From NCBI GenBank assembly GCA_036874045.1, contig CM072344.1, forward strand, positions 15,348,501 to 15,412,500: a DNA stretch of 64,000 nucleotides. Reading direction: 5' to 3'. Positions 24,801-39,800 of the stretch are shown piece by piece. Source of the DNA: Cymodocea nodosa (taxonomy: Eukaryota > Streptophyta > Magnoliopsida > Alismatales > Cymodoceaceae). The number at the start of each line of letters is the position of its first letter. Position 1 is the first letter of the stretch. The position numbers and the translations under genes were made by a program. The notes under the pieces were generated by a model that made no database searches, was not told the DNA's origin, and saw only the letters and a list, made by a program, of their open reading frames with translations.

Positions 24801-27800
24801 AATTACAGACTTCCACATTGGTTTCTTATTAAAAGTGTTATTATTTAGGATGTACAACGAACAGTGTACAAATAAATTAGCTTAATGAAACCCTCAACGA
24901 TCAAAACAAATGGTGTGTATATGAACTTTATAGACATTTTTTCATAATTCATTTGTATTCATGCATGGTTTGGTTCATAATTTATGAATAACTAGGCATA
25001 AAGACTTGTTTCAAATAACATTACAAAATGTTTTTTCTTCCAATCCAATATTGAAAAAACAAAGATCTGTCACACAATAACACAGCCCTAGCCACAATAT
25101 CACAGGGACCAAATGTTCTTCAACATCACAAACACTAATCAAAGACGAGCATACCGAAACCAGAAGCAATAAATAACAATGTCAAAAAAGGGGAAAATAG
25201 TACCGAACCAACATCATTGCATAGACAAAGCTGGAAATGATGCATGGTCGAAGCTAGAGACAAGCACGAACACCTTCGCAAGAACCATCACCGTGTGGGA
25301 CAAAGCTAAAGACGAGTGTCGCACGGACAGAACAGTACAAATAGGTCATTGACCGATCACTTTCATGGAGATGAGCACGATCACAGAAGCCAATTGTCCT
25401 CCTCACACAGTCACCTTCATGGAGATGAGTGTTGTCATGGAAGCCAGTAGTCCTCACACAGTCGAGATTTCAAGGGTCAGGTTTCAAGCCTTTCAAACCG
25501 GATAAGGTCTGAAAGTCAAAAATCTCATGCTACAACTTTACAAGATGACACAAACACCAAAAAGTTGAGAATAAATATTCTCAACTTTCCAATTCCCAAC
25601 ATTCTTACTAGCACAAACACCCCCTTAGGGAATATAATTCTATCTTCAACTTCTTGAAGGAATCCATTCTCTTAAGTTTGAAGAATCAACTGTAAGGTTG
25701 CTTCTTTTCTCTCCTAATTCACTAATTCATTTCCCTCCTTCGTAATTTTATTAGATTCAGTTTTGGAGCAGAATATGAAAAAGTCTTTATGAAGAAAACC
25801 AATTCCCAGAACTGATACAAAAGGAATTTGAAGCAGAATCTACAATCCAAGCATACTCTATGTTTCATGTACGCCCCATGCTTACAACTACTGTCTACTT
25901 CCACTTTTAGTTATCCTTCTATTTTTAGTTGGATTTGTATCAATTGACAGCCGGATGCTCCAATTCTACTAAAGTAGGGTACCTGCCCACTCCAACATCC
26001 AAAAAGGTCTAACAATTTTGCCAAAAGTCCTACATTTACATCTTCCTTTATCTAGTTAGTAACAAATATGCCAATTTCCTTTAGTCTCCTATCTACTAGA
26101 TGCGGATGGTCTCCATCTCTAGCTCTTAATCAAAGTGAACAGTTTCCTTTGGCCAAATGAATAGGTAAGATTAAAGGGAAACAACCTTATCTGAAGCACT
26201 AAATGCTTTCCATTGAGATAGTGAAACTTAAACCATGCTCAATTGACCAATGCTTGACAGTGAAAAGGTATTTGATATTTATGCTCAACTAGTGCTTGCC
26301 AGCAAGCAAAGTGGGTGATGAAAGTAGACTGAAGTTACATGAAGATGTTAATGAAATCAGCCCATGAGATTAACCAAGTCTGTGCCCTATGACAAAGCAT
26401 GCTCTAGGTAATGTAGCACATGGTCGTATCTGAGACCTTTTGTAGCTGTAACATGTCTCTTAAAGTATGTATACGAACCAAATGGTCAACACTTCCCTTG
26501 TATGTCTGGATAATCAATAACTTGTTGAAAGGCTAGCACCTTGGCCACATAGAAACACCTATCATGTTCATGTTCCCTTTCTAACAACTTCAGTCAAATT
26601 TCTACCCATTGGCCATCCCCAACACCTCCTTATTGCCTCTGTCTCAACAATAAACCCAACACCTCCTTATTGCCTCTGTCTCAACAATAAGCCACTGATA
26701 GCTACCTTTGTCACTCACCTCTCTAGAAATTCACTTAACCCAAATGTTGATGTTCTCCATCTCTAGTGTCGCAATGAAAGTGATTAGCTCTCTCTTGCCA
26801 AATGAATAGGTAAGCTTAATAATTGCAACCATGTCTAAAGGTTGATAAAGCCACAAAACCTTAAATCTTGCACTTCCATTGAGATAGTGAAACCTCAATG
26901 AAGTGGGTGACAAAGGCAAAATGAAGTTCCATTAAGACATACATGGATTCCATGAACTCATGATAATTTTTTCCAAATCACCTTGTAGAAAGGCTGACAA
27001 CTTGGCCACCTAGGACACATTCCCAATGCTAGCGCTCACCCTTTCTAGCATCTGAAGTCATATTTCAACCTATGACAATCTATCGACCATGAACATAAAC
27101 CAGATAAACTCCCTACTCATATCTACGAATGCCACCATTGCTAATCAGTTGTACTGCTCTTAGGGCCAAGACACTAAGAGAACCAAGTGAAAATGTAGCC
27201 ATTAGCTGGTCCTCTAAGAGGAAATCTTGAGGAGAATGATTAATGGATTGTCCTCTCTCTTTTTTTTAGCTTACACGCCTCTTCCATAGTTAAGCTTGAC
27301 TACGTTGATTAGCATTTGGAAAACCTATAAAGTTATTTCCAATGGTTATTCTTGATGTTGTTGACTAGGTCTAGTTGCCATGAAATGCACAAGCTTTATT
27401 AACAAACAATCCCAAAAATAGCATAAACCTTCCTCTGATTAGCAAACTAATTCATCTTATGAAATCCAATTCAACTCAATGCTATTCAAGTCAAGTTGAT
27501 TGGCATGGACTACTCAATCTACAAAAGGAACACAAGAGTTATAAACCCCCATTGTGGGAATTGCCAACAACTCAAGCCAGACAAGGGTTACTTCAAGCAT
27601 GAATTGCATATTCATTTACTTTAGTAACCACACCAATCGGAAGGTCGTGATAGTTGTAGAGTAGTGAATCAAAGAAGGTATGGGCCTAAGGATGTTCAAT
27701 CGAGGGCATTGTCTCAACATGGACACAAATCGATCCAATTGACCAATGCATTGCATGTAATATGCTTAAGGAGACCAAATGAAGGTGGCAATCACAATTG

Positions 27801-30800
27801 TGCAAGGTTTACTTATGATTACTATTGTGGACAAGCCATCTAACCTAGTACAGTAGTCCTTGCTAAATAAAGACTACTCCTCCACAATTGGAACCAAACC
27901 AAGCATTATGGTCTAACCAAATGCCTTACACTGCATGTACCCTTAAAAACTTTCAATTTAAGGTTTAGTAATTGCCTCATTTGGAAAAGCATGTGAAACA
28001 TTTGATGGTTATTCTGAGCATGAGAATTAACCAACAATCAAACATTCAATATAAAAAATTGAAATTTATGACCAGGCCATAAATAGGACAAGTAACTTAT
28101 CGGCATACAGTCATAAAAATACAACAATTTGCTTCTTACATGGTTTCATATAACTATGCTAAATTCACTTCTGTTTGAATAAGATGGATGGCTATTCAAC
28201 CAATTTCAAGAGAAGTACTAAAATTAGTTTTGAATACATGACTTCTCCCACATCATCACTCTTCTTAATAGTTCTAAAAGTTGTTTCTAGGTTAAGAAAA
28301 ATTTCAAGAATCTTGTACAATATAAAAACAATAACGTCTTGCCTCAACACAAATGACTGATGTCACGTGTGCACCCATGTTCACAACACATGCAGTGGAC
28401 AATCCATTCCCTGATGCTGCCGCAAGACCTTCCTGGATGAAACATTACATGATAATGTATACAAAGTTATAACAGGAACGATCAATGTTTTATTTCCCCT
28501 ATACAGTAAAAAGGTATATCCAAAGTTACCATATAGCATTGATTCCAAATTTGCAGCAAAATGCTAATAAGTGATCTGTGATCAACATTCAATAATAGTG
28601 CTCAGAAAAACATCAATGCTCTGCAGCTCAAACATTTTTGAGCTGTAAAAATTTCATGAAACCAATTACAACCTATTCTTGTAGAGTCAAGTTTTGTGAT
28701 CATGTCCAACCCACCAAATGTAATTAAATTTCCTTTTAAAACACAAACAGAAGCAGGAAAAATAAGAGATCATGAAGAAAACAGAAGACACCATAAGAAT
28801 AGTCTCAAAGAAGCAAGAAATACTTATAAATAAAAAAAGGAACTGATTAGATGACCAGCCATAAATCACATGAAGCAATGATGGTGACTTTATCGATGGT
28901 TGGTAATCCAACAATATATGCCAGCAACTTTTGGAAGTCCTAGGTCCATCCTCTATAAATTTTGAAATTTCTAAGATTCTATCCACTCCAAATGAACCAT
29001 ACTTTTTCCTTCACAAAATAACAATATCAACGTGAATTCTATTTTTTTTTAAATCCTTCTTCTAGACCTAGCTGTAAAAAAACAAAAAATAAAATAATTG
29101 AAATTTCATCCCACAACCAATCTCTGCAACTATTTTGTGTGCAGAAATGAATTCAAAGACCAAGATTCGTAACAGAATATTTGCCAAGTGATAAAGGGAA
29201 ACTCCTCCAGCATTATGTATTTTTTTTTACCACCCTTTAAAAAACTGCAACTCATTCACCTGGAAGTGATTAGTAGTTGCCACAAAGATCTTGAAAATGG
29301 AAAGAAAATAAGCAAAAAAAAGGAAGAAACCATAGGGGTAGTTCCATCTTGAATCACTAGTGACAAGAACTGAGTATTTCATATGAAATAATGGCTCAGG
29401 TTGGATTGCAAATCTAACACTTACACTGAAAATAAGTAACGGTGGATGATTATATTGATTCGTTAACCAAGACAAAACTTTCATAGAGAAAAGTTGTGCA
29501 ATGAGGAAAAATAACAGACTAATGATGTGGGACCATTGTGATCTGAAAAACAATATGGGATTATTACCCACAATCATGATGTTCTGCCTTAGTTTCAGCT
29601 ATGTTTCAGTCAAAATATTGACCCATTTCACCCATGTCAGTATGATCTGTGCATTTTTAATAAGGATGAAGCTCTTTTTCAGCAATACCATCAAAATTTC
29701 AGGAAAAACTATCAATATGTCACTGAAATGCAGGTGAAACTAGGTCTATAGATCCGCTGATGAGATTAGCCAAGTCAAAGCCTCCTCAACATTTTCTGAG
29801 TTTCAAGTCTCCAAGATCCACTCTAGATTTATTGTTGTGCTTAAACAAGGCACGTAACTATATATAGAAATTAGATGTTCTTTTTCTTTAAGGTCAGATC
29901 TTAGTTTTTATGTTAGGTCTAGGATTTTTTCATTACTCGCACATATTTTTTGCAATTTATACTTTTAATGGTTTATTTATTGTGTATTTCAAAAATTTTG
30001 TTTTTGTTCCCATTTGTATAGCTGTAAATTAAAGAATTTAGCTCATGTTTGGTTAGATCAAATGCTATTAAAGCAAGATACATATTTTTTGTGCAATCTT
30101 GAATTTTTGAGACAATTTTTCCTTTTTTGGAGATACTATAGTTACTAGGTGGCATTCATTTGATCCTTCCTATTTTAGATTAAATCTATATATAGTTAGG
30201 TTAAATACATATTTTATTCATATTTCTCAATTTTTTAGGGATTATATGCCTGATTTTCTTGTAGTTTCTAGGTCAAATTCATTAAATCTTTCTTGTCTTG
30301 GATTAGATCTATGTTTTCTTATGCTAAATATATATTTAACAAATTTTTTATTGAACTTCATATCTTTTTTTAATTTTTGTTATTATTCCTTGAAATAAGT
30401 TACTGTCTAATGATGTACATCTTCTGCTGTTTTTTAGGCTAGAATATGTCAAACTCTTCTTCATTCTATGCTCAATCTAGTGAAAGTTGGTGAAGGGGAG
30501 ATTATCTAGGATACTTACATGGATTTCCTAAAGATAGTAATGAAAGAAAAATATGGTGCAAGTACTATGGCAAGGAGATAGCCAATGGAGTTGTCACAAG
30601 ATTGAAATGTCTTGCGAGTGGTCATAGCAGCATGCAAAGTGTAAGGAATGTCTTTGGATTATCTATAAGGTCAAATGCAAAAGTTGTTGAAGGAGATGAA
30701 GGCAAAGAGAAGCAAGAGCTAGAAGGGATGAAAGATTCCTGGACATACTGTTTGGGCAAGAATAAAGCAAGGAAGTAAGTCATGAAAGCTCCGAGGCCAT

Positions 30801-33800
30801 TCCAATGGATGACTCTAACTCAGACTATGGTACAGTTTATCCACCAGATTGCAGGGAAAGGGAAGAGAGAGAACAACATAGGATAGCTATACTACTATAA
30901 GTATCAATTTATACATTTTATATATATTAATTTATGCATGTTAGAGATTATAAGTTACAAATAAATATGTTCTAACGTAAAATTACATACAAATCATATT
31001 TTTAGATATATGCATGAATTAAGGATTAAATAGTTGATAATGCACAAATTTATCCATTATCAAATAAACACCTAGTAAATAACCCATGTATTAAATGTGA
31101 TTCTTATAATTCTTCAAATACAAAATCACTTGAATATGATGTTAAACTAAAGAACTTCAAGTGATTCATGCATGCATATATGAAGAAGTTATGAACAAAT
31201 GAAAGTGATAGTCGCAGCATTTTGAGCAAGGGTGACTGGTGGACAAATGCCACCCAAAAATAGATTGTAAATTACATAGGACACTGCATGTGATGGATGC
31301 ACTATTTTCTGATGATCACCAAGGCCTATGATCACATCACAGACCACAAGTTGATATCAAAAGTGATCAAGGAAGTGAGCTCTTCAAATGTGATTCAATT
31401 GGTGACAGATAATGACAGTAATTTCAAGAAGACAAGGGAGAAGATGATGGAGAAGTACCCCATCTTCTAGACACCATGTATAGCTTGTTGCATTGATCTA
31501 ATTCTAAAAAAATTCAACAAGATGAATTTAATTGCCAAGATAGTTGTCAGTGTCAAACTAATCACACACTATCTACAATCATTCTTATTTGTTGGCATAC
31601 ATGAGAAGATCAGAGTGTCGTGAGGTGACTTGGTTCACCAAGGAGCCACCTGATTTGCTAGCAAGTATGAACTACATCATTATGCAGTCCATGTTGGACA
31701 TGGAAGCTAGGTGTGAAGTATATGTTCAACTTGAAGGTGTAGTACAAATGGTTTAGGATGTTACCACATCCATTGCATGAAGCAGGTGGGTTATTTTCTA
31801 TAATTTAATATCTGATTTTTATTTGTTTACATATAATAGTAACCATAAATGATGTCTATTTATCCTTGGAAGTTATTACTTGAACGTATGGTACCAATAT
31901 GACTATGATTTAGAGGGGTGTACTCATACATTAATATCATTAAAGAAAGTATCAATATGGCTAGTATCATTATGGCAAGTTGAAAACTTGGAGTTTAGGT
32001 TAATGCATTCAACAAAGTGGAGTGATTTTGCGACCCTTTCAAAAGTTCAAGGCATGTTAGCCTTGCCACCAAGTAAGTCATTCTTAGATCTCAATTCTGA
32101 CAAAATTAAATTTCATGATATGAAATGTATTTTTATTGTTAAAAAATATGGATTTCTTTGTTGTAGTTGAATGGTGGCATATTCATGGAACAAATGCTCC
32201 AACTTTGAGCAGTATTTCTTCAAATATTGTCACAGACTACCTTAACATCTAACTACGAAAGAAATTGTAGCACATTCAATCTCATTCATATGAAAAGGAG
32301 GAACAAATTATCGATCAATCCCAATCCCATTATCAATCAATCCTAGGATGATCACATGTATTAATCAAAATACAAGTGCATATCAAATCAAGAAAAGCAA
32401 TTTGTGATCTAGTTTGGCAAAATTTTGTTGACCTAGATCAATCCTACACTCCATAGTATTGAGCTGTATACTCAAGAGGCAATATGATGCTTTCACAAAG
32501 AAAGCATGCTCTTAACTTTAAAAGGGGGATGCAAAGCAAAGCACACACATCCAAACATATCTTAGAGAAAATCATTGATCCAGATCAATTTTTGAATCTT
32601 TGATTGCTACACATCCAAACGTATCTTATGTTGTGGGACTTCTCGGTCAATTTGTCCAAAGTCTAAAATGGTACATTAGCAAGATGCACTCAAAGTTTTT
32701 ATTTTTGACAAGAACAATCTTAGCAGAGGACTGATCTATTATAGGCATAGACACCTACATAGAAAAGAATATTCATAGTCCAGATATGTAGGTGACAAAT
32801 GTAACAAAAAATTGACTTCTCATCCTTGTGTTTGTGTTGGTAGCAATCTCATCACTAGAGAAGTAAAAAGTACAATGTTATGTGTAGATCAAGTACCAAA
32901 GTAGGAGATAGGTCTATGGCTCACACGACTAGTTAAATGATGTGGTTCAGGTCCCTATTTACAAAGTTGACCATAAAGGTCATGTTGTTTATAACCATGG
33001 ATTGCAATAAAAAACTACTAGTTTTATTGCAAATAATCCTACATTCCTTAAGTGTACTAAGCACATATAAATGGATTGTCATTGTATTCACGATATGGCT
33101 ACGGCAGGCATCATGATTACACCCATAGACACTCTCCTCAATGGTCAACTAACACTATCACCAAAGGCTAAGTGTATGTGAGAAATTATGTAATATGTTG
33201 GACATATTTGATATTTATGCTCTAACTTAAGGGAGAGTGTTAGATATGACTTATTATATGGATTAGACTAGCAGGTAAATGGATATCCACGTAAGGGTTA
33301 TATCCCTATATATATATAATAAACCTCACTAATCTAATCTAATGATTTCATTCTGTCCCTAACATCCTCTCAACAGTTGGTTTCATATATTATCGGTACA
33401 TTCTTAAGTGTATTTTGTCAAGCATGTCTAAATGACTAAACCCCTTTAGATATGTGGTGATCATAAAATTTCTGAATCCTATATCCGTTGTATTTTTTGA
33501 GAATCTTATATCATTATTTATATTGGGGCCTGATAGTTGTATTACGATGGTGAGATCTACGATGTAATAATTTATACAAAAATATGTTAAATGGAAAGAA
33601 TACAAAATGAATAGATTAAATAAATACCAAATTCCATACACTATATTTGATGAATTCTTAAATAAATGGTAGGTCTGACCAAATAACAAAATTACTTTTA
33701 CAAACCAGAAAAAAAATGTCATGAAATCTGGTGAATTAAAAAATGTTTACTGAATATACCTGATGTATGACTGCAAAGCTAAACCCCAGATCCCGTAACA

Positions 33801-36800
33801 CAATAGAAAGTAATTCTTTGATTTCTGACAAAAAAACATCACGTGAAGGATTAAAACCTTGTATAATATTTTAATAATGTCAACATACGTGTAAGACAAA
33901 TCAAAGCCATACATTCCATCTGTACTCATTTCTATGACAATCCCGTTTGGCCCATAACAATTGTATACTAGTCTTAAACCTTGTTATGTGATTGTCATAT
34001 TATTAGTTGAAGCTCAGATGGACATGATAACATAGTTCACAAGTTCATAGCTTTTATCATTGCAACCCATAAAAGTTACCCTTATTCAATAGTGGCATCT
34101 TGGAGTTTAAAATAGACGTTCACATTTAAAAAAACAAAAAAGAAGATTGATGAAACAAAATGAAGATGGGTAAAAGTCTACAAACAACTCAATTTAAAGA
34201 TGAAGAAATGACTATTACAAAGAAAATTTCATGAGGCTTTCATTTCAAAACGGTAACAAAATGAATAAATCATTCCGTTGGGAACAAAAGGGGAAATGGT
34301 TTCAGAATATACTATTTTACAGATACCTTTTCGTCAACAAGCAGATGAGATAATTTGAGAAACAAAGTCAAAAAAGACGCATGATCTTTATTTTGCAGAA
34401 ATAATCATATAAACTTAAGCAAACAGTACTGAGAAAGATGACAGAAATGATAACTAGGAAAAAACATGGAAAACTCCACAACATTAATAGACAAAAATCT
34501 ATTATATGCAACAAAAAATGTCAGTATGTTACTTTACAAATAAATTTTGTTGATCCAAGTGGATGGGATGATCATCACAACATGCATAATAAATCAGTAA
34601 AATATTAACGCACATGATGTTCAACATGCAAATAAAATATATGCCAAAAACAATGCCCAAAAAAATGGATAAGTCCATACCTTAAAAGATTGAAAATAAA
34701 AGATGTATAACAAACAAAACTCATAATAATAACACAAGTAGGAGCACAGAAAAAAAATAGAAACAGATAATTTACCACGAGAATCAAATGTTTCAGGAAC
34801 AACGAGAACTGCAGAATACAACTTCCTGTCAGCTGGAACAATGTGCAGTTTTTCACTTATAATCCAGTTCCAGATAGCATATATATCTTCAAGAACCTGA
34901 AACAAAAGAAAGGTCAGCATATATATCTTCAATAACTTTGAAGGGAACAAACAAGACCAAATTCAAAGACATTAATTTTTTTAGCAAATGCAGGCTTGGC
35001 AAAAACTAACTCCATGATAAAAGACTAAAAGACAACAATTATGAGTGTAATAAGTTTTCATGATAATCTCAAAAGAAATTACAAGTAAATTCCCAAGCAC
35101 CTATTTAGAGAACATTTGGTGCTAAGCTTATTGGCAAAAATTATTGGTCGCAATTAATAATCAAAGAATTTGAAAGCAAGCCACAAACTAAATCGATCAA
35201 AGCAACAACCAATATCTTAGTCCTTTTATGTGAGGATATTAGGTTGGCCACAAAAATCTTTTCCTTCCATTTATTCCTATCTATCACTATATTTTCTATT
35301 AAATTTTGTAAGTTTAAATTTCCTCACTATTTCTAACCAAGTGAGTTTGGTCTTCCTCTGCCTCTTTTAGTTTCACTTAAATTAATTTATTTTGCTTCTC
35401 TTACAAATGCATTTATGGGTCCTTTATGGATATGAACAAAATGTCTAAGATGACTTTTACTTATTTTATCCTCAAAATGTGCAATTCCTATCCTATTTCA
35501 TATGAAATTATTTTTTGGCTTATACGAATTTTTTTGATGACATGCAAGTAAAATACCCTATTATATCATAAGCTTTTTGTATTAATAAATGTCACAGAGG
35601 ACTTTTTTCTTAACTCTAATCTTTTCAAGTAGTTGCTTAAGTAGATATAAAAACCTTCCATTGTGGTTGTATATCTTAATTTAATCAAAACAAGAAAAAA
35701 AAAGAGTTCCCCCACAATCCAGCATTTGTTTACTATTGTATCCATCCATTAGTATAAACTATACACAATGTTCAAGAAAAATATACAAGGAATATCCATA
35801 CTTTCAGCAGATTTCTAATATGTACTTCTCATACAAGTCGAAGTAAATGTGCACATGCATTAGCATGTGCTCTCGGCTAGAATAATATGCATTAACTTCC
35901 CGTCTATACTCCATACAACAATTAAGTTGCTATTAAGCATGACATTATATGCAATAGCATCACTATCAAAAAACTTACATACACAAGGATCAGCAATACC
36001 TGTTGTAGTGAATAATATTGAGAAACATTCAAATGACCTCTTCTAATGGGATGGCATAAGCAATATGGTTCACTCAAGGAAATCTTAAGGGCTTCCTCTC
36101 CATAAATAAACTCCCGGTACTTGTAACAACTTCGTGCACTATCATCATCTGTTTCAGATCTATCTGTAGATTCGTTTCCGTTGTCTTTCTCTAATTATTG
36201 CATAAAATAGAACAAAAATAATCAATTTAAAATGAAATCAAAGTTAGGCATGCAAATCAAGTTTGTTGAAATTTGCAAAAACCATTGGCAGAAGGTTGTA
36301 GGATGAATTTTCGAAAAAAAGGTTGTAGGAGGCACCATATAGCTATATTAAGGTAAACAGACAAATATATTTGGTGGATCCCATCCTTTCGATTTCATCT
36401 TTGTCCAAGAGAAATAATGATAGTCATTTTTCTGTGTATTAACTGCCCAACCCAATCAAATGGTTGGATCAATGAATATACAGTCCAGGGAATTTGATTG
36501 TCCTTTTAAAGTTTCTATTCAATGTGATGTAAGTAGAGAATTCTAGAGATGCTTCTGTATGATATAGGGATAATGTTGTCCCTGTGATGATAGTTGTACG
36601 GTTGTTTCTGATTTCTCCATTTATTAGCAATGATTATGTGCTTTCATTGCATTGAATGAATAAGTAATATATGAAGTAGGCATCTTTATTTGGTTTCAGC
36701 AGGGCTTTTTTTTGAAGGAATTAAGGAAGTAGCATGAATCTCATTAATATGAAATTACATTTGTGAGAATGGGAAAAGAAAATGAGAGGACTATTACCAA

Positions 36801-39800
36801 TAAGGAAGCAATTACATATTTATAGAGTTACAAGATAAATAGATATCCAATAACCCATTAACCCACACAAGCACAATGAGACTAATGATAATAACAAGGG
36901 GGGGTTTGTGCACTCGGAATCTGACGGAATTGAAAATTTTTTCCGTTAGATTCCGAGTCATGAGGTGTTTGTGCATTTTGGAATTCAAATTCCCAAGGAA
37001 TTTGAATTCCAATCACGTGTAAAGGTTGGGAAAATGAATTCCCAACCTAAAAGGTCGAAATTCATTTTCCAAAAGATCGCTCGACGCTTACCCTCCCCTG
37101 TTGAAGTATATATTGTTAATATTTTTTATTTAATTAATTATTTTAATATTTGTTTATTAAAAATAAAAAATATTAATTATTTTATTATTATTAATATTAT
37201 TTAATTTTATAATATTAAAATCATAAATATTATTTAATTCAATTATTATTATTATTATTATTTTATTTATTATATTATATTATTTAATATATAATATCAA
37301 ATTTTCAAAAACCATATAATTTTCCTAACTTTCTGTGGCTAACACAAACGAAGTCTTAAAAGTCATTTATGGCTAATAAAATGTTTAGAATTATATTTTT
37401 TTATAATCAAAGTATTTCAATAATTATTTATTATTTACTTTCATTTATTCACTTCATAATAATTATATTTTTATAAAAGTTATTTATTATTACATTACAA
37501 GGAATATAAAATTTATAATTAACCTTTTGTTGTTTTAAACATGTATTATAACTAAAAAGTTATCAATTTTTGTAATTTTTGATTTATTTTATATAATGAT
37601 AAATGATATATAAACATTTATTTTAATAATATATTCATTTATTAATGTCAACAATTCATTAATAAATTAATTACATTTTCACTAATTATTTTAAGTCAAT
37701 ACTTAATTTTATTAAAAATCAATTTTATTCAATTCCCTCCAATTCTGTCATGTGCACAAACACCTGGAATTCAATTTTCGTCAAATTCCTGAACGTGCAC
37801 AAACACCTAGATTTTGAATTCTTTCCGTCAAATTCTGTAGAATTCAAATTTCATTAGAATTCAAATTCTGCAGAATTCAAATTCCAGGTGCACAAACCCC
37901 CCCCCAAGTCTAACATTCCCCCATAAGATGAACTGATAAGACATATATCAATCATACTTGTTACAACGTGACTCATAGGACCACAGTTGACATGTCACAT
38001 CTTTTTAATGAAGTTACTGACTTCTTTCACCAAGAGCCTACTTTCAACCCTTTAAGGCATGATCAAACATTGAAAAAACACTCTCCAAAAAGATGGAGTC
38101 CAAGCCTAAGGCCAAATCCAATTAAAGTTTTTTTTTATCTCAAAATCCCCAATCTATTTATGGGGTGGGGACCCAAATAAACCAAAGTACAATGTGATGA
38201 GAAGTAGACCAACTACAAGAAAACAGCAAACCAAAAAGGCTTAAAGCAATCTACATGTAAGAATCGCCCACCTACCTAGGATGTTGTGTCCTTTAATTTC
38301 CTTAGGAAGGTCCTCAAATTTCTCAAATATGCAGCATCCTTTGGTAGTAATGCCCTCCTTAGCTAGAAGATCCGCCACCTTATTGGCCTCATGGTAAACA
38401 TGTTGAAAGGAGAGTACTTGAGCAATATACCTATTTAGAGGACACCAAAAATCCACGATAGTGCTAGTTGGGCATCTTCTTTCCCCAGTGGCATCATATA
38501 CCACCCTTGAATCAACTTCCACCTCTACCTGGTTGAGGTCAACTCTCTCTCTCCTTTCAATGCAGAGGTACAGCCACTCAAATAGAGCAGCAACCCTAAA
38601 TCCAATTAAGGATAATCTCCACTATCTCTACCATAGTTGAACAGAAGAGCTTTTCTTACCTGTCCCAGATTGTCTACCACCAACAATAGTCCAACCATTT
38701 TTGATCATTGTCTGCATCACCCTCTCTCATATAAAACATTTTTTCTCCTTATGAATGATACTTCTCATGCATTGTTGTAAAAAAGAAGAAGAAACCAGCT
38801 TTTTAAATGCTGATTAAATGCTCTCCACCTCAATCCACTTCATTTTTTAGAAAAATTGGGAAAACAGTTAAAAAACAGCCTTTTCCCATTTCAATGGCCA
38901 TTTTTTCCCTTTTTTGAGGAAAAATATCATTTTCCTATTTTTGGCCATTTAAATAGCCTTTTTTTACTTTTTAGATTTCATCCTTTGTGTTGTTTTCATT
39001 CATATAATTTCACTATTCTGTTATTTATAAACTTAATTATACTTTTTGTATATTTATTTATGTTTTCCATTTAAATATTTATTATTGAGTGACAATTACA
39101 TATAATAAAAATACATTTTTGCAATTGTATCAGATGTAATTGAATTATAACTTATTTTATTCAATTACTTTCATGATTGTGATGCTTGTATATTCGTAAA
39201 TATATCTATATTTATTAATTTTATATATATATCTTTCTCAAAAAAATCATGTTTAAACCCCCATGTTAAAAAAATTATTTCCAATCCATATAATGTCTAT
39301 TTTCCATTTTTACAACATTACTCTTATAAAAGTTATCAATATCAATTTTACATCAAAAAAAGTTAATAGGGACTATATGACATCTGTGAAGAGTAAAGTG
39401 GTAAAAATTGTTCAATCTTGAAAACAAGGAATAGTACAAATATATATAGTTACATAATCAGTTAAATGGATCCTCCATTTAACCTAGACACACAAACAGG
39501 CATATATGTTCACACTCCCCTTCAAGCTAGAATATATATATTTATCATTCCAAGCTTGTTACAAAGATAAGAGAAACTATTGTAGCTAAGCCCTTTTGTA
39601 AGGAATTAAACAATTTCTTCCTTAGATGGAGTGTAGAGTGTACAAATAACCCTTTTAACTACCAAATTGCGAACGTAGTGGCAATCAACTTCAATATATT
39701 TGGTCCTTTCATAAAAAACTTCATTCTTGGCAATATAGATCGTTGATTGATTATCACAATGCATTTGCATAGGGAGTTCAATTGTAACCACAAGTTCCTC

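Larger units (their letters stand above)
22852..28342 (-). other. ARP9 intron 9, GC-AG type
   Basis: A 5,491-bp intron whose donor reads GAG|GCAAGA and whose acceptor reads ttcag. The flanking exons encode SVICVE and DGVALPS, which are contiguous in ARP9 proteins, so the junction is well fixed. The intron carries a PIF/Harbinger-like element (24191-25624) and internal duplications near 26050-26930. The rest, including 26950-28020, is unassigned. Confidence 0.8.
28433..33759 (-). other. ARP9 intron 8
   Basis: A GT-AG intron of 5,327 bp. It contains a hAT pseudogene (30446-32320) and the 3' end of a Copia element (about 33190-33364), both antisense to ARP9. Confidence 0.85.
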
